Source: Cristatella mucedo (taxonomy: Eukaryota > Bryozoa > Phylactolaemata > Cristatellidae). From it: DNA of 45,000 nt. The position numbers were made by a program, and so were the translations under genes. The notes below the pieces were generated by a model. That model saw nothing but the letters and a program-made list of their open reading frames with translations, did no database searches and was not told the DNA's origin. Shown here piece after piece: positions 1 to 9,902 of this stretch. The stretch is taken from the NCBI GenBank assembly GCA_009760855.2, contig WPIO01000143.1:770001-815000 (forward strand), read 5' to 3'. Numbering within the stretch: the first letter of the stretch is position 1; each line of letters starts with the position of its first letter.

Positions 1-600
1 CAGACGTCAATCGCTATCCTACATTTTCTCGAAACATCTCGAACCTTGTGACGTGGTAGCGTGCACAGCTCAGCAGCTACTTCGCTCTCTGCTAAAGGAA
101 ACATTACTAGCAAGGCGACTAGTTGTTAACCTTAATCATTCCATACGCAAATTAAAAATAATTGTGTAATCTGATGAGAAAAAATTCTCTTTCTAGGCCC
201 TTTAAATATGCTGGAAATGAAGGCTGTCAGTTGGTTAGTAATAAGCTAAAAGCCAGCACGCTATCAGCACGCGCGCGCACATACATAGCAATTCAGTTAG
301 AATAAGCCAACACATTTTCGCGGACAGATGTCGGGTAGCCATATAAATACGCCATTCTCGTTGACTCTCGTTGAAGATTGGATGTCTAAGAAAGTATTTT
401 GTGACAATAACCATAATGGTGTCCTTGGTCGCGATGAGTTTGGTCTAGAGTTCATCTATTTTAAGTTGAGCCATCAATATGAGAATCTAAGTAACTTTCG
501 TTCACTCTACCTTCTGCCACTCTCACTATTAACACATAAACGAGCCATGGACCGGATGCTAAGCGACGAGACAAGTAACCTCGCGAGACCTCGTGAGACC
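1..600. other. No recognisable gene or element
   Basis: The stretch is AT-rich and has no convincing coding exon. An open frame of 117 codons at 328-681 has no recognisable domain, and its end runs toward a reverse-transcriptase relic, so it is probably chance or degraded LINE sequence. Confidence 0.4.
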
Positions 601-689
601 TTGCTAGAAAGTTCCAATCAATATTCCGAGCTGAAAACTGACCAGAAACTGCTCTGCCATAAAAATACAAAAACCTTCTGATTAATGCT

Positions 690-948
690 GATCAGGCTAG
701 AGCCCTTAAAGTCTAGTTTTACTAGATCCCTCAGCACCATTTGACACAGTTGACTACCATATCCATCCAGGGCACCGCTGGATCTGCCTTGAAGTCTATG
801 GCAGTGATATAGTAGGCTAGGTCAAACTTTAGTCAGAAATGTCAAAGTGTAAATATTACTGGCTGACGGTCTTCAGGGGAGCCTCTAAAGTATGATGTGC
901 GTCAGTCGGGGTTCTCTCATTGTTCCACCTCTTTTCCCTAGATAAGAT
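690..948 (+). mobile_element. Degenerate non-LTR retrotransposon RT fragment
   Basis: Around 708-757 the + strand reads LLDPSAPFDTVDYH, which resembles the LLDLSAAFDTVDH block of L2/CR1-type reverse transcriptases. It is followed by GTAGSALKS at about 770-800 (compare G-GSALKWF) and, near 890-940, a degraded version of the VPQGSVLGPLLF block. Frames are broken by stops and small indels, so the copy is dead. A SINE begins immediately after it. The block order matches LINE family A described at 11.95 kb, but family membership is an inference. Confidence 0.5.
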
Positions 949-949
949 C

Positions 950-1102
950 TCCGCTGGTTTGGTCCAGCGGTTAAGGTGCTCGCCCCGACCAAGGTGTAGC
1001 TGAGGTCGTGGGCTTAAGCCACGAGGCATATGTGAAGCGCCCGAATAGAGAATAAATTCTCTTGGGGCACTGTACAAATTAATTATATTTATTTATTTAT
1101 TC
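950..1102 (+). mobile_element. tRNA-derived SINE (SINE-1), full-length copy
   Basis: The head has a polymerase III A-box-like segment (TGGTCCAGCGGTTAAGG) and a B-box-like segment (GTGGGCTTAAGCC), as in a tRNA. The body ends with a stem-loop tail (AGCGCC, AGAGA, loop, TCTCT, GGCAC) and then an ATTT-rich tail. At least three other near-full copies lie at 8122, 20922 (reverse) and 40232. The tail resembles the 3' end of LINE family B in this window, which suggests the LINE mobilised it. Confidence 0.8.
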
Positions 1103-1339
1103 CGTCTGAACGAAACGATCGCCAAGAAAATTCTTGAATTTTATTTCTTAGCAAATGGCACTCAGTTCTACCTGTCCTTCTACCCGTGGCATCTTTGATT
1201 TGCATCCGAATCGGAGATTCACTTTCCTCCCTCCTTTCCTCATTCACTGTCCTCCCCTTATTCTTGCATCGACGACCAAATTAGCCGTGCACCTGCCCGT
1301 TGGGGCCAATTAGACCCTACTTTCAGCTGACAGGGGCAC

Positions 1340-2850
1340 GAGTTCTACGAGTAACTGCGAGATACTGCAATACAGCTGACATTTCCTCGATACACGTAAA
1401 AAAATGGTTTTGATTCCAAATTATTCAGAATATTTTTACGGGTTTAACACCAAATTCCATGCAATTGCGGTTGTCCATTCTCGTGCCGCGGCTTAAAATT
1501 GACGCGCCGGCCAGCCCATTTACACATTCGAACAGCGATACTGCTACCATTTCCACAAAATGCTTTGCGAAACGGCAGTTTTGATTGAAAACTATAGAGC
1601 ACAGTACGCCAAGTTTACCCAGCAAATTTCATGCAATTGTGCTTACTCGTTCTCATGCCTCCGATGGTCTGATCCAAATAGCAGCCCAAAACATTCGAAC
1701 TGCAATAAAGCTATCATTTCAGTAAAACGTTTGTACAACTGTGTTTGAATTCCAAGTTATTGAAAACAGTGTTCTACAATAAACCTAAGGATTGCATGTG
1801 ATTATTCTTGCGTGTTCATTTGCTATGGCATCTAGTAGCCCAGCCCAGACAGCAGTCCTAATTAACTGAACTGCGACACAGATAATATTTTTACATTAAA
1901 CTCCCTGCAACTTCGGCTTGTACTTCAAATGGTAGAGAATAATTTTCCAAAGTTAACCAGCCAAATTTCATCCAATCGTGCTTGTACGTTCTCATGCTGT
2001 GGCCTCGAATAGCTTGGGCCAGCCAGCCTCCCCAAGTAATCTAACTGCGATGCAGCTGCTGTTTCCTTGATAAGCGTTGTGAAGGTGCAGTTTTAATACA
2101 AAATTATAGGAAACCGCGTTTCGGGTTCACCCACAAAATTTCGTCCAATTAAGTTTGTGTGTTCTCACGCAACGGCCTCCAGTGGCCCGGGCCACCTTAC
2201 AATAGCAAACAATGCTTCAGCTGCCATTAATGTATTAGGGGTCGCGCAACTGCGGGTTTAATTCTACATCATAGACAACAGTGTAATAGGTTTACTCAGG
2301 AAATGTCAGGAAATTGCATATGAGCGTTGTCATATCATGGCCTATGACGGGTCTCCGCCAGCCAGCTTCCCTAACATAATCGAAATGTTATGCAGCTTCA
2401 ATTGTGAGAGGAACTTTGATTTTTATTCCATACTATAGAAAGCGATGTCCCTGGTCACCTTGGAAAATTCACGCGACTTCGGTGCAGGGGGCGTTTTTAT
2501 TCTACGGCATTTAATTGCCTGCATCAGCCAGCCTCTTTACACATTTGAACTTCGGTGCAGCTGCTCTTTCCACAATGAGCTTTGAGAAACTGCGGTTTTG
2601 ATTCCGCGTTTACAGAAAACAGTTCCCGGTTTGACGCAAGAAATTCTATGACATTGCCCATGCGCTTTCTAATGCTATGGCCATTAATAGCCCGGGCCAG
2701 CAAGCCTCCCTACACATTCAAACTACGGTACAGCTGCCATTTCCACAACAGGCGTAGCACAAATGTGATTTGATTACACAAGCGTTGTAGAAAAAAAGGT
2801 ATTTTATTTTTCCCCACCAAATTCTGTGACATTGGGCATGTGTGTTCTCA
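1340..2850 (+). repeat. Left arm of a palindromic satellite-like array, about 170-bp units
   Basis: About nine degenerate copies of one unit run head to tail. A landmark (GATTCCAAATTATAGA-like) recurs near 1413, 1581, 1746, 1919, 2091, 2260, 2429, 2600 and 2771, a spacing of 165-173 bp. Each unit also carries a block like TTTACCCACCAAATTTCATG, a CCCGGGCCAG-like block and an AGCTGCCATTTCCAC-like block. Units differ considerably from one another, so the array is not young. There is no coding potential. Confidence 0.8.
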
Positions 2851-2865
2851 TGCTACGGCAAATCA

Positions 2866-2922
2866 CCAGGGCCATCAGAGCCACCAGGGCCATCAGAGCC
2901 ACCAGGGCTATCAGAGCTATTG
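2866..2922 (+). repeat. Short 18-bp tandem repeat at the palindrome centre
   Basis: Three copies of an 18-bp unit (CCACCAGGGCCATCAGAG and variants) lie where the flanking 170-bp units switch orientation. This is the most central unique sequence of the array. Confidence 0.7.
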
Positions 2923-2974
2923 CATCATGACGCTTCAGCGCCATTGCATGCAATCTCATGGGTAAACCTATTAC

Positions 2975-4452
2975 GCTGGTTTCTATACTGTGCCATCGAA
3001 ACCAAAGTTTCGCGAGGCCTATTGTCTAAATGGCAGCTGTATCGTATTTCGACATTGCACGCAGGCCCGGGCCATTGGAGGCCATGGCGTGAGAGCACGT
3101 AAGCTCAATTACATGGGATTTTGTGGGCAAACCCCGAGTATTGCTTTGCATCATGTGGAATCAAAAACTTGATTTGCGAAGTGGTAATAGTGGAAATTTC
3201 AGCTGTATCGCAGTTAAATAATATAGAGTGGCTTGTTGGCCCAGGCCATTCGAGATCATATCGTGAAAACACGTTTGTGCATTTGCACGAAATATTCTGA
3301 ATATACCAGAAATACTATTGTCGGTATAGAGTGAAATCAAATTGCAGTTGCACGCCGCTTAAGATGGAAATAGGAGCCGTATCGCTGTTCGTAATTGCAC
3401 GGAGGTCTGGGTAATTGGAGGCCATGGCGTGAAAGGACTGGTGCACGATTGCATGAAAATTTGAAAGTAAGCCAAAACGACTATTTCTATTATTTTGAAT
3501 TAAAACTGATGTTGCGGAACGCTTATCGAGGAAACGGCAGCTCTGCCGCAGTCTGAATTTTTAGTAGGCAGGCTGGTCCGGGCCATCCAGACCCACAACA
3601 TAAGAACGCGCTAGCACGATTGCATAATTTTTGGTGGCTCAAAATCTGGAACTTTCTTCTCTATAATTAAAAATGCAAAGCAAATTTGCATAACGTTTTT
3701 TGTAGAAATATTAGCTTTATCGCAGTTTGATCATTAAGGACTGCCATTCGGGTCGGACTATCAGAGACCATAGCCTGAGAACGTGCCAGTTCAATCAGCT
3801 GGAAAAATTGATAGGTAAACTTGAAATACTGCTCTCTATCATTTAAAATAAAAAAAAACACTTGTGAGAAGCTGTTTGTAGAAATGGCAGTTGCATCACA
3901 TTTCAATTATTTGGGGCTGCTATTTGGGCTGGGCTGAGCTACTGGAGTCCATCGCATGTCAACGTACAAGTACAATCACATGCAATCACACGCAGTATTG
4001 GGGGTTAAAGTAGAACACAGTTGTCTATAACGTGGAATTTAAACGCAGTTGCTCGAAGCTTTTTTAAATGACAGCTTTATTGCGGCATGAATGCTTTGGG
4101 CTGACAGTTGGGCCGAGTCATTAGAGGCCATAGCGTGAATCTACGCGAAACAGCAATCGCATGAAATTTGGTGGGTAAATCTGATGTACTGTTCTCTATA
4201 ATTTAGAATCAAAATCGCGTTTCGCAAAACATTCTTGGAAATTCCAGCTGTATCGCCGTTCGAGTGTGCATAAAGACTCACCGGCAATTGCCATTTTAGG
4301 CTATAGCTCAAGAACGAGAAAGAGAAACCACGAAATTTAGTGAGTAAGCCTTTTATACCACTATGTATAATTTGGAATCAAAACCGTAGTTTTCAGAGGT
4401 TTATTGCGGAGATTGCAGCTGCATCGCAGTTTATTGCAACTACTCAAGTGAT
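2975..4452 (-). repeat. Right (inverted) arm of the palindromic array
   Basis: The same unit as in 1340-2850 appears in reverse complement. Landmarks such as TATAATTTGGAATCAAAA recur near 2983, 3159, 3329, 3496, 3663, 3837, 4026, 4198 and 4369, a spacing of about 167-189 bp. Reverse-complemented blocks CAGCTGTATCGCAGTT and GGCCCGGGCCATTGGAGG are plain. Together with the left arm this makes a roughly 3.1-kb inverted structure with about nine units per side. Confidence 0.8.
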
Positions 4453-5109
4453 CCATAAATACCCTAATTTCGGTTTGCTTAGACAAGAGTGCGGCAGTCA
4501 AGCTGATTCATGCGTTTTTGACACCGAGTCTGAATTAATTACTGCGATTGCATTGATTCGAGACTCTATACTTGTGCGCTTACTTGTCTGCACTTGATGC
4601 AACACTCGACAGCTCATCTAGTGTCCGCCTGTCGTGCCAACTGTCGTCCAGTGGCTGTTGCGTCAAAAACCTTTTTTTTCTGAGCTTCACTTCAAGAAGA
4701 AGCCTCAAAATGGCTCCTGTAGGATCCAGTGGCTCACAGGCTACTTCACTCGCTTCCGAAGGCCTAAACTGAAAGCCTCTCCGACATCCTGACCCTCGAT
4801 TGATCTTTCTAGCTCCTCCACGTACCGCTACCACGACAAGGCTCTCTTTGGCTTTCAGTTGTCTTGCCCGACTTTTAAAAACTTTGGTGTTTGGGCTTCA
4901 GTTGGCATTTTTGGGAAAGTTGGAAATTCCTTCAGGCTTCGGTCGCCGCGTGAAATGTCTTTGCGCCGTTAGCTGAAGACGCACGCTTGAATTTCTGCGC
5001 TTGTGCTGAACGTTTGCTCTTGTGCCTTGCGTGCTTACCTGCGCCGCACGATCTAGTCAGTGCGCGATGGCAACAAATCAGTGCGTGCTAGCGTCCAATG
5101 GTCCTTTAG
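4453..5109. other. No recognisable gene
   Basis: Overlapping short open frames on both strands (4572-4772 plus, 4580-4834 minus) show no family motif. If the K2P transcript starts upstream of the window, this stretch is intronic. Confidence 0.4.
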
Positions 5110-5157
5110 GCAGCAGACGCAGCAGCAGCAGCAGCAGACGCAGCAGCAGCAGCAGCC
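5110..5157 (+). repeat. (CAG)n trinucleotide tract with ACG interruptions
   Basis: Two blocks of CAG repeats are separated by GACG. This sits in the K2P intron about 300 bp upstream of the first visible exon. It is serine-, glutamine- or cysteine-coding in different frames, but none continues into a recognisable protein. Confidence 0.85.
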
Positions 5158-5455
5158 ACCCTGATAATCTTTTCCTGAGCTGTAGCTGTAGGTCTTCATC
5201 ATCCCGTGCATCGTGTCACCGGTCACCGACCCTCGCATGTTGCCACTCTTGCGGCCAGTCACAGCACGTCCTGTTGAGACATTTAGCCGTCTGTCGGGAG
5301 CTATGCAAGAGACTTGCTGCAGCCACTGCTGCTCTCATCATCGGCTGAAGGCCGCACCGGCCGCCGATGGCAGAGCGGCAGAGTGGCGAGCGAAACGACG
5401 CTGCGCCGACGACGATCGAGGCAAACGGAGCGCGCGCGGCGCTCCGCGCTTGCAG

Positions 5456-5643
5456 GCTACGGCAACTTCACGCCGAAGACCGCCGGCGGCCAGGTTTTTT
5501 GCATGTTCTACGCGCTAGTCGGCATTCCCATCATGCTCGCGTGGCTCGCCAACCTGACGGAACTGATGGCGAACATATTCCGATTCGTCTACGCCACGTT
5601 CTGCTGCTGCGGCTGCCTCGTCCAGACAGACGACTCGGAAGAG
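5456..5643 (+). CDS. K2P (two-pore-domain) potassium channel, exon with end of pore 1 and TM2
   Basis: The exon encodes the end of the first selectivity filter (GYGNFTPKT) followed by TM2 (GQVFCMFYALVGIPIMLAWL) and a Cys-rich start of the cytoplasmic TM2-TM3 loop ending near TDDSEE. K2P channels are dimeric plasma-membrane leak channels that set resting potential. The acceptor (TTGCAG before 5456) leaves the exon starting at the second base of the first filter glycine codon, a phase-1 junction. A phase-1 intron splitting this GYG codon is known from many K2P genes. The donor is most likely GAG|GTAGAG after 5643, phase 0; GAG|GTCAAA after 5649 is an in-phase alternative. TM1, the extracellular cap and the first half of pore 1 are not in the window. 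Similarity is greatest to the invertebrate TWiK-type group, but the subfamily is not certain. Confidence 0.88.
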
Positions 5644-5762
5644 GTAGAGGTCAAACGGCGCTGCCGAGCTCGCTCGCTCCCTTCCTCCCTCCCTCCCTCG
5701 TACCTCCTCTGAGAGATGCTCCCATTCTGCTGCTGCCGCGAGTCAACGATCCCTTTGCAGCA

Positions 5763-5846
5763 AATGCAAAGCGCCTATAAAGAGATTAAGTTCTCTGAGG
5801 GCGCTTTATCAAGTGCATTATTATTATTATTATTATTACTATTATC
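5763..5846 (+). mobile_element. LINE family B, 3' tail only
   Basis: This is a severely 5'-truncated copy. It carries the diagnostic tail AAAGCGCCTATAAAGAGATT, then AAGTTCTCTGAGGGCGCTTT, then ATC and an (ATT)n terminal repeat. It lies in the K2P intron, in the sense orientation. Confidence 0.75.
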
Positions 5847-5880
5847 TGGCCCTCTGCCGCAATGTCCGCTCGAGAATCTC

Positions 5881-5981
<101 letters not shown>

Positions 5982-6089
5982 ATCTCATCTCCTCTCTTTC
6001 ATGAAGCGCTAGTTACATATCCAGAGCAAAGTTAGCAATATGTAAAGTTAAAGCCGCTGCTCACCAGTCCGGTTAGAGTAACGCTGCAA

Positions 6090-6385
6090 CTATTTTCGAA
6101 GCCAGAACTTAAATGTGCCAATGACGAATGCAGGAATGAAGATGGTGAGGGATACAAACCGACCCACGTGTTGCACGAGCGTAGCAAGACCTAAGCCGTG
6201 GCTGAAGCTCAGCACGATGATATTGGGAAAGTAGGAGCACCAGTTGAAGCTAGACAAAATACGGAGGGTTTAGTAGGTAACCGACAGTGACCTTAGGAAG
6301 TAGACCATCCCGGAGCAGACCAGTCATAGCGTGCAGCACGCATCATATAGGATAAGCCGCCGCACTTGGCCGAGCTGCGAGAGTT
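6090..6385 (-). pseudogene. Antisense multi-pass membrane protein-like frame with two in-frame stops
   Basis: Read on the minus strand from about 6385 down to a TAG at 6092-6090, one frame gives about 95 residues that look like membrane protein. Recognisable pieces are QLGQVRRLILYDACCTL, LVCSGMVYFLRSLSVTY, YFPNIIVLSFSHGLGLATLV, and VGRFVSLTIFIPAFVIGTFK ending in FWLRK. It is interrupted by TGA and TAA, each between otherwise protein-like text. There are three probable hydrophobic segments with charged connectors. No start codon or family could be recognised. An alternative reading is a real terminal exon starting after TTTTGTCTAG at 6249, which would exclude both stops. It lies antisense inside the K2P intron. 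Confidence 0.35.
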
Positions 6386-6930
6386 TTACATGATCTTCAT
6401 TTTAATCGGTATGCCGGCGTAGGCCGGAATCCACGCAATGGCCCCACGTTTACCATCGCGTCTCAGGGGGGCGGGGGATGTCGGAATAATCCACCACCCG
6501 ATGGGATTTATCTCCCTTAACAGCACATTTATTGGTATTTCTCAAAGACCAATGAAACGATTGGTATGCAAATTGGCACAAACAGCAAGGGTAACATAAG
6601 CTATTGTTTGATGTAACCACTGCTATCATGTTGACCTCCTCAAGACCTTTAAAAGTCGAGGTCACATTTTTTTGTCCTGATGCACAGCCAAACATGGTTA
6701 TGTCGTCAAATAATCTGATTCAATACCAGTCACTCTAAAAATATGAAAAACCCCACAAATGATGCAAGAAGCTTGGGTTCATATTATTACCTTATTAAAC
6801 AAATAATTTAATATGTCAACTTTGGATCTCATCACGATCAAAGTTCAAGGACATTTTGTGACAGGCACAGCTAATACATACTGACTTGTGATTCTGATGT
6901 GGTACTTCAATAACGTGAAGGCTAGTAAGC
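6386..6930. other. No recognisable gene
   Basis: Short open frames have no known motif. A short dyad-rich segment at about 6410-6435 (ATGCCGGCGTAGGCCGGAAT) looks like bacterial intergenic dyads but is too short to interpret. Confidence 0.35.
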
Positions 6931-7350
6931 CTAAGTTGTATACCAAATTTTACGTTGATCTGTCGCGTTTTGGCTAAGCTATAGAATTGATGAGGAACAA
7001 AGTACCTTTCTGTTGGGAAAACACTCAGAGAAAACAGCTGAAGCTGTAAACGCACGCAGGTGATAAAAGAAGACCGTTTTATTCAGTTTATCATCATATA
7101 AATTTCGAGCACATACCTTGGAGCTTTTTCTTCAAATTTCACGCTGATCGGATCACCATTAGCCTACCTGTGATATTTTTAAGGACGAGTGAGTGAAATG
7201 ATGACAACGGCTTAGCCACACAAACACAGCCTGTTCTTGATCAAGATAGGTCTACCTACTAAGGTCCAATATGCACGTGAGAAATCTAAAACAATGTGTG
7301 AGCAAAGAAAATCACATGATCCACATTTCAAGTTTATCGGAGCACTATAA
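6930..7350. repeat. Degenerate repeat with about 190-bp period
   Basis: A block like AAATTTTACGTTGATCTG recurs near 6945, 7133 (AAATTTCACGCTGATCGG) and 7324 (ATTTCAAGTTTATCGGAG), spaced 188-191 bp. Text of this kind is common in dispersed invertebrate repeats. The match between units is weak outside this block. Confidence 0.35.
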
Positions 7351-7939
7351 TCGGAGATATGACATAAGCAAGAAACCGAGGGCTGACATTTGACTCGGTC
7401 GTCTAAGAAAGAAACTGAAAACCTCAAGCTATTACAATACGACATCGCTATTAAATGCAATGAATCGCATAAGCAATTCAATAAATAGATAAATGAATTT
7501 CTTAGGATTAGGTTAACACTACATGGTCCTTGTATAGCATCAGGAGAACATATCCACGATAACTCCCATAACCCCGGCAGTCAAACCGTCTATGACTCCC
7601 GGGCGTCTGACCCGCATTCACCAATAAAAATCTCAACCTATATTCGGCATACATAGGAACTTGAAATAGCTTCAATTTCCCTTGAATGGAATTTAATTAA
7701 CATCTGCATACTGATTCCCACCGAACGACGCGTTAGTTCAATCCAAGACACCACGCTGACCGGCCGCCGGAACGGCCCAGTCATCGGCTTCCCGCGTTTT
7801 TAATGACTAATACAGAAACCGGATCAGCGGTCCCCGGATTCGGTAGGTGCGGCGGTAATGGACTACTTAGTTACCGCTACCTTGGCGGCAGGAAAATATC
7901 AATACATTATCGATAGCGCTAGTTCAGTTGCCGAACTGT
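7350..7939. other. No recognisable gene
   Basis: Nothing on either strand beyond short open frames; this is K2P intron sequence. Confidence 0.4.
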
Positions 7940-8121
7940 AGTCACTTCCGATTTGTGCGCCAATGTAAATGACAGCTACTCTCCTTGTGCCGACTATGGC
8001 ACATCCTTTTCAGCGGTCCTGAGCTGCTACTTCCAAGTTATTCACTACCTCAACTGCTCTCCTGAATCTGCTATGCTTTCCACTTTCTTTTTGTTGCGTG
8101 AGGCGAAGTCTGTTGGCTGCC
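7940..8121 (+). mobile_element. LINE family A 3' portion, upstream half split by a SINE
   Basis: The frame reads NDSYSPCADYGTSFSAVLSC, then YFQVIHYLNCSPESAMLST and FLLREAKSV. This matches the C-terminal text of the other family A copies (12.85 kb, 40.6 kb reverse, 44.75 kb). It breaks off exactly where a SINE starts and resumes after it. Confidence 0.75.
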
Positions 8122-8262
8122 GAGCTGGTTTGTTCTAGCGGTTAAGGTGCTCGCCCCGACCAAGGTCTGGCTGAGGTCGTGAGCTCAAGCCCCGAGGCAT
8201 ATGTGAAGCGCCTGAATAGAGATTAAGTTCTCTTGGGGCGCTATACAAATGAAATGAACTAT
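8122..8262 (+). mobile_element. tRNA-derived SINE-1 nested in LINE family A
   Basis: The full element has an A-box-like TGTTCTAGCGGTTAAGG, a B-box-like GTGAGCTCAAGCCCC and the tail AAGCGCCTGAATAGAGATT, then AAGTTCTCTTGGGGCGCTAT. It interrupts the LINE copy, so it is the younger insertion. No clean target-site duplication could be read by eye. Confidence 0.8.
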
Positions 8263-8390
8263 ACCAAATGCGTACCGAAAGCCGCTCAGGCTGTGAGAGC
8301 GCTATACAAAGCTCTCCTGCGTAACACCCACGTGGTCTTTGTGGCTTTGCGGAGTTACAGACAGAGATACAGATACATACCAATGTTAAC
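8263..8390 (+). mobile_element. LINE family A 3' end, downstream half
   Basis: The sequence resumes the LINE after the SINE: GCGTACCGAAAGCCGCTCAG, then GCTGTGAGAGCGCTATACAA, then a block about a GGAGTTACAGACAGAGATAC end. The same 3' block is found near 13020-13110 and, reversed, at 40437-40545. Confidence 0.75.
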
Positions 8391-9507
8391 ATATATACTT
8401 CTGATAAGTAAATATGGATTTAGTACCCTTGGATAGTCGTTTGCCACGAGTGGCTATGAACTGCAAGGAATGGGGCGACGTCCGAGGCGATCCGTCTTAC
8501 ACTTTTTGTTATAATTACCTATCGGAGGTTGACCTCGAGGAGGCCTGTCATTAGTTTAAAAAGAAAATTTAACCTTATTCACCATTTAAAGCGATGTTCA
8601 GCGCGTCCCTTTAGGGCTAAGTAGCTTATATTTACAAAGCTTGCTAAGAAAAGGCAGTTCTGACGCTGCTATTTTTTTAACAAGGTCATTTGTTGAGCTC
8701 GATGTACTACTTATGGAGTAAGTATGTCTTGTGGTCATCTGTCAATCACAAAAACTTGGGATTGCATTATAACTTTTTTGTCTTCTAGCAGGCAACTTCA
8801 GAAAGCTTGGAAGTGTTTACTCATTTTTTGACCATTCCCCCAGACACAAATTCCCCCTTTGAACGCAATCTAAATGTTCTGTATCGTATCATTTAGCCTC
8901 TCACGTGCTACCTAAAGGCCAGCTGTAAATCGGCCGGTAACAACAATATTTGAATGCCGTTAGTAAAGTCCATTACTTGGCGCGAACCAGTCTCTATAAC
9001 AGTTGCATATACTCGAATGGGATGCAAATGCTTGCGGAAACTTCCTGTCGGCATAGACTGGTCTCTGGAGGGAGCTGACATTGCGCTCGTGAGCATCCAG
9101 CTCGACGAAGCGATAGAGCTGACAGTCAGCGCCTCCGTCGTGCTCCCACAAGATTTGGCGCGCGAGGATCAAGACTGTAGACGCAGCGCGCTTGTTTCTT
9201 GTTCGCGAGCGTTCGAGGCTTCCTCGCGAGTTCTCTCGCGACACGCTGTTCGCGTCGCCGCCGGGCGAGTCTTGTCCGTCGCTCAAAGCTCTCGCGAGAT
9301 TCGTCGCTAGCAAGCGCACAAGAAAGCACGCCGAGGCCGATCGAGCGCCGGGCGCCGAGAGGCCCGCGTCTTCAGAGTGGCGCTACGTGAAAGCGAAGCG
9401 GCGCGCAGCGCTGGCTTGCGTGGCTACGCGAGCGAGCGCTGCGCGCGCCGGTTCGCCGGGAAACGTCGAGGCGTGCGCCTCGCAGCCGCTAGCCACTCTC
9501 GTCCGCC
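8391..9507. other. No recognisable gene; GC content rises toward 9.5 kb
   Basis: Sequence up to about 9.0 kb shows nothing. From about 9.15 kb it is CpG-rich, with overlapping Arg/Ser/Ala-rich open frames on both strands, a pattern expected from base composition alone. Confidence 0.4.
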
Positions 9508-9755
9508 AATCTTCCCGCCGCTCTTCCCGCCGCTCTTCCCGCCGCTCTTCCCGCCGCTCTTCCCGCCGATCTTCCCGCCGATCTTCCCGCCGATCTTCCC
9601 GCCGATCTTCCCGCCGATCTTCCCGCCGCTCTTCCCGCCGATCTTCCCGCCGATCTTCCCACCGATCTTCCCGCCGATCTTCCCGCCGATCTACCCGCCG
9701 CTCTCGTCCGCCGATCTTCCAGCCAATCTTCCCGCCGATCTTCCAGCCGATCCTC
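9508..9755 (+). repeat. 12-bp minisatellite (CTTCCCGCCGAT/CT), about 20 copies
   Basis: The unit CTTCCCGCCGCT or CTTCCCGCCGAT repeats almost perfectly to about 9700 and then decays. The period is divisible by three, so all frames stay open and give Ser/Arg, Pro/Phe and Ala/Gly repeats on both strands. It lies about 150 bp upstream of a K2P exon and is pyrimidine-rich on the transcribed sense strand. Confidence 0.92.
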
Positions 9756-9902
9756 AGCCAGAGAGCGCCGCGACATACTCGCATCCTCTGCAGCGACTAT
9801 TGCACCCGCGCTCACCGCAGCGGCGCTCCGAGGCACGCTTCCGAGGCACGCACACTTCCGCTTCCGAGGTGCAGGCTACCGTCTGCTGCTCGCGCTCGCT
9901 AG

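Noticed and set aside
950-1102. Possible tRNA gene (A and B boxes)
   Set aside because: The head does not form a full tRNA cloverleaf and is followed by a repeated body and tail present in several copies, so it is a SINE.
1340-4452. CRISPR-like regular repeat array
   Set aside because: Units are about 170 bp, diverged throughout, without constant repeats and unique spacers, and the DNA is eukaryotic.
6408-6436. Bacterial-type intergenic dyad (ATGCCGGCGTAGGCCGGAAT) as proof of transferred bacterial DNA
   Set aside because: Too short and imperfect; the flanks give no bacterial gene that I can recognise.
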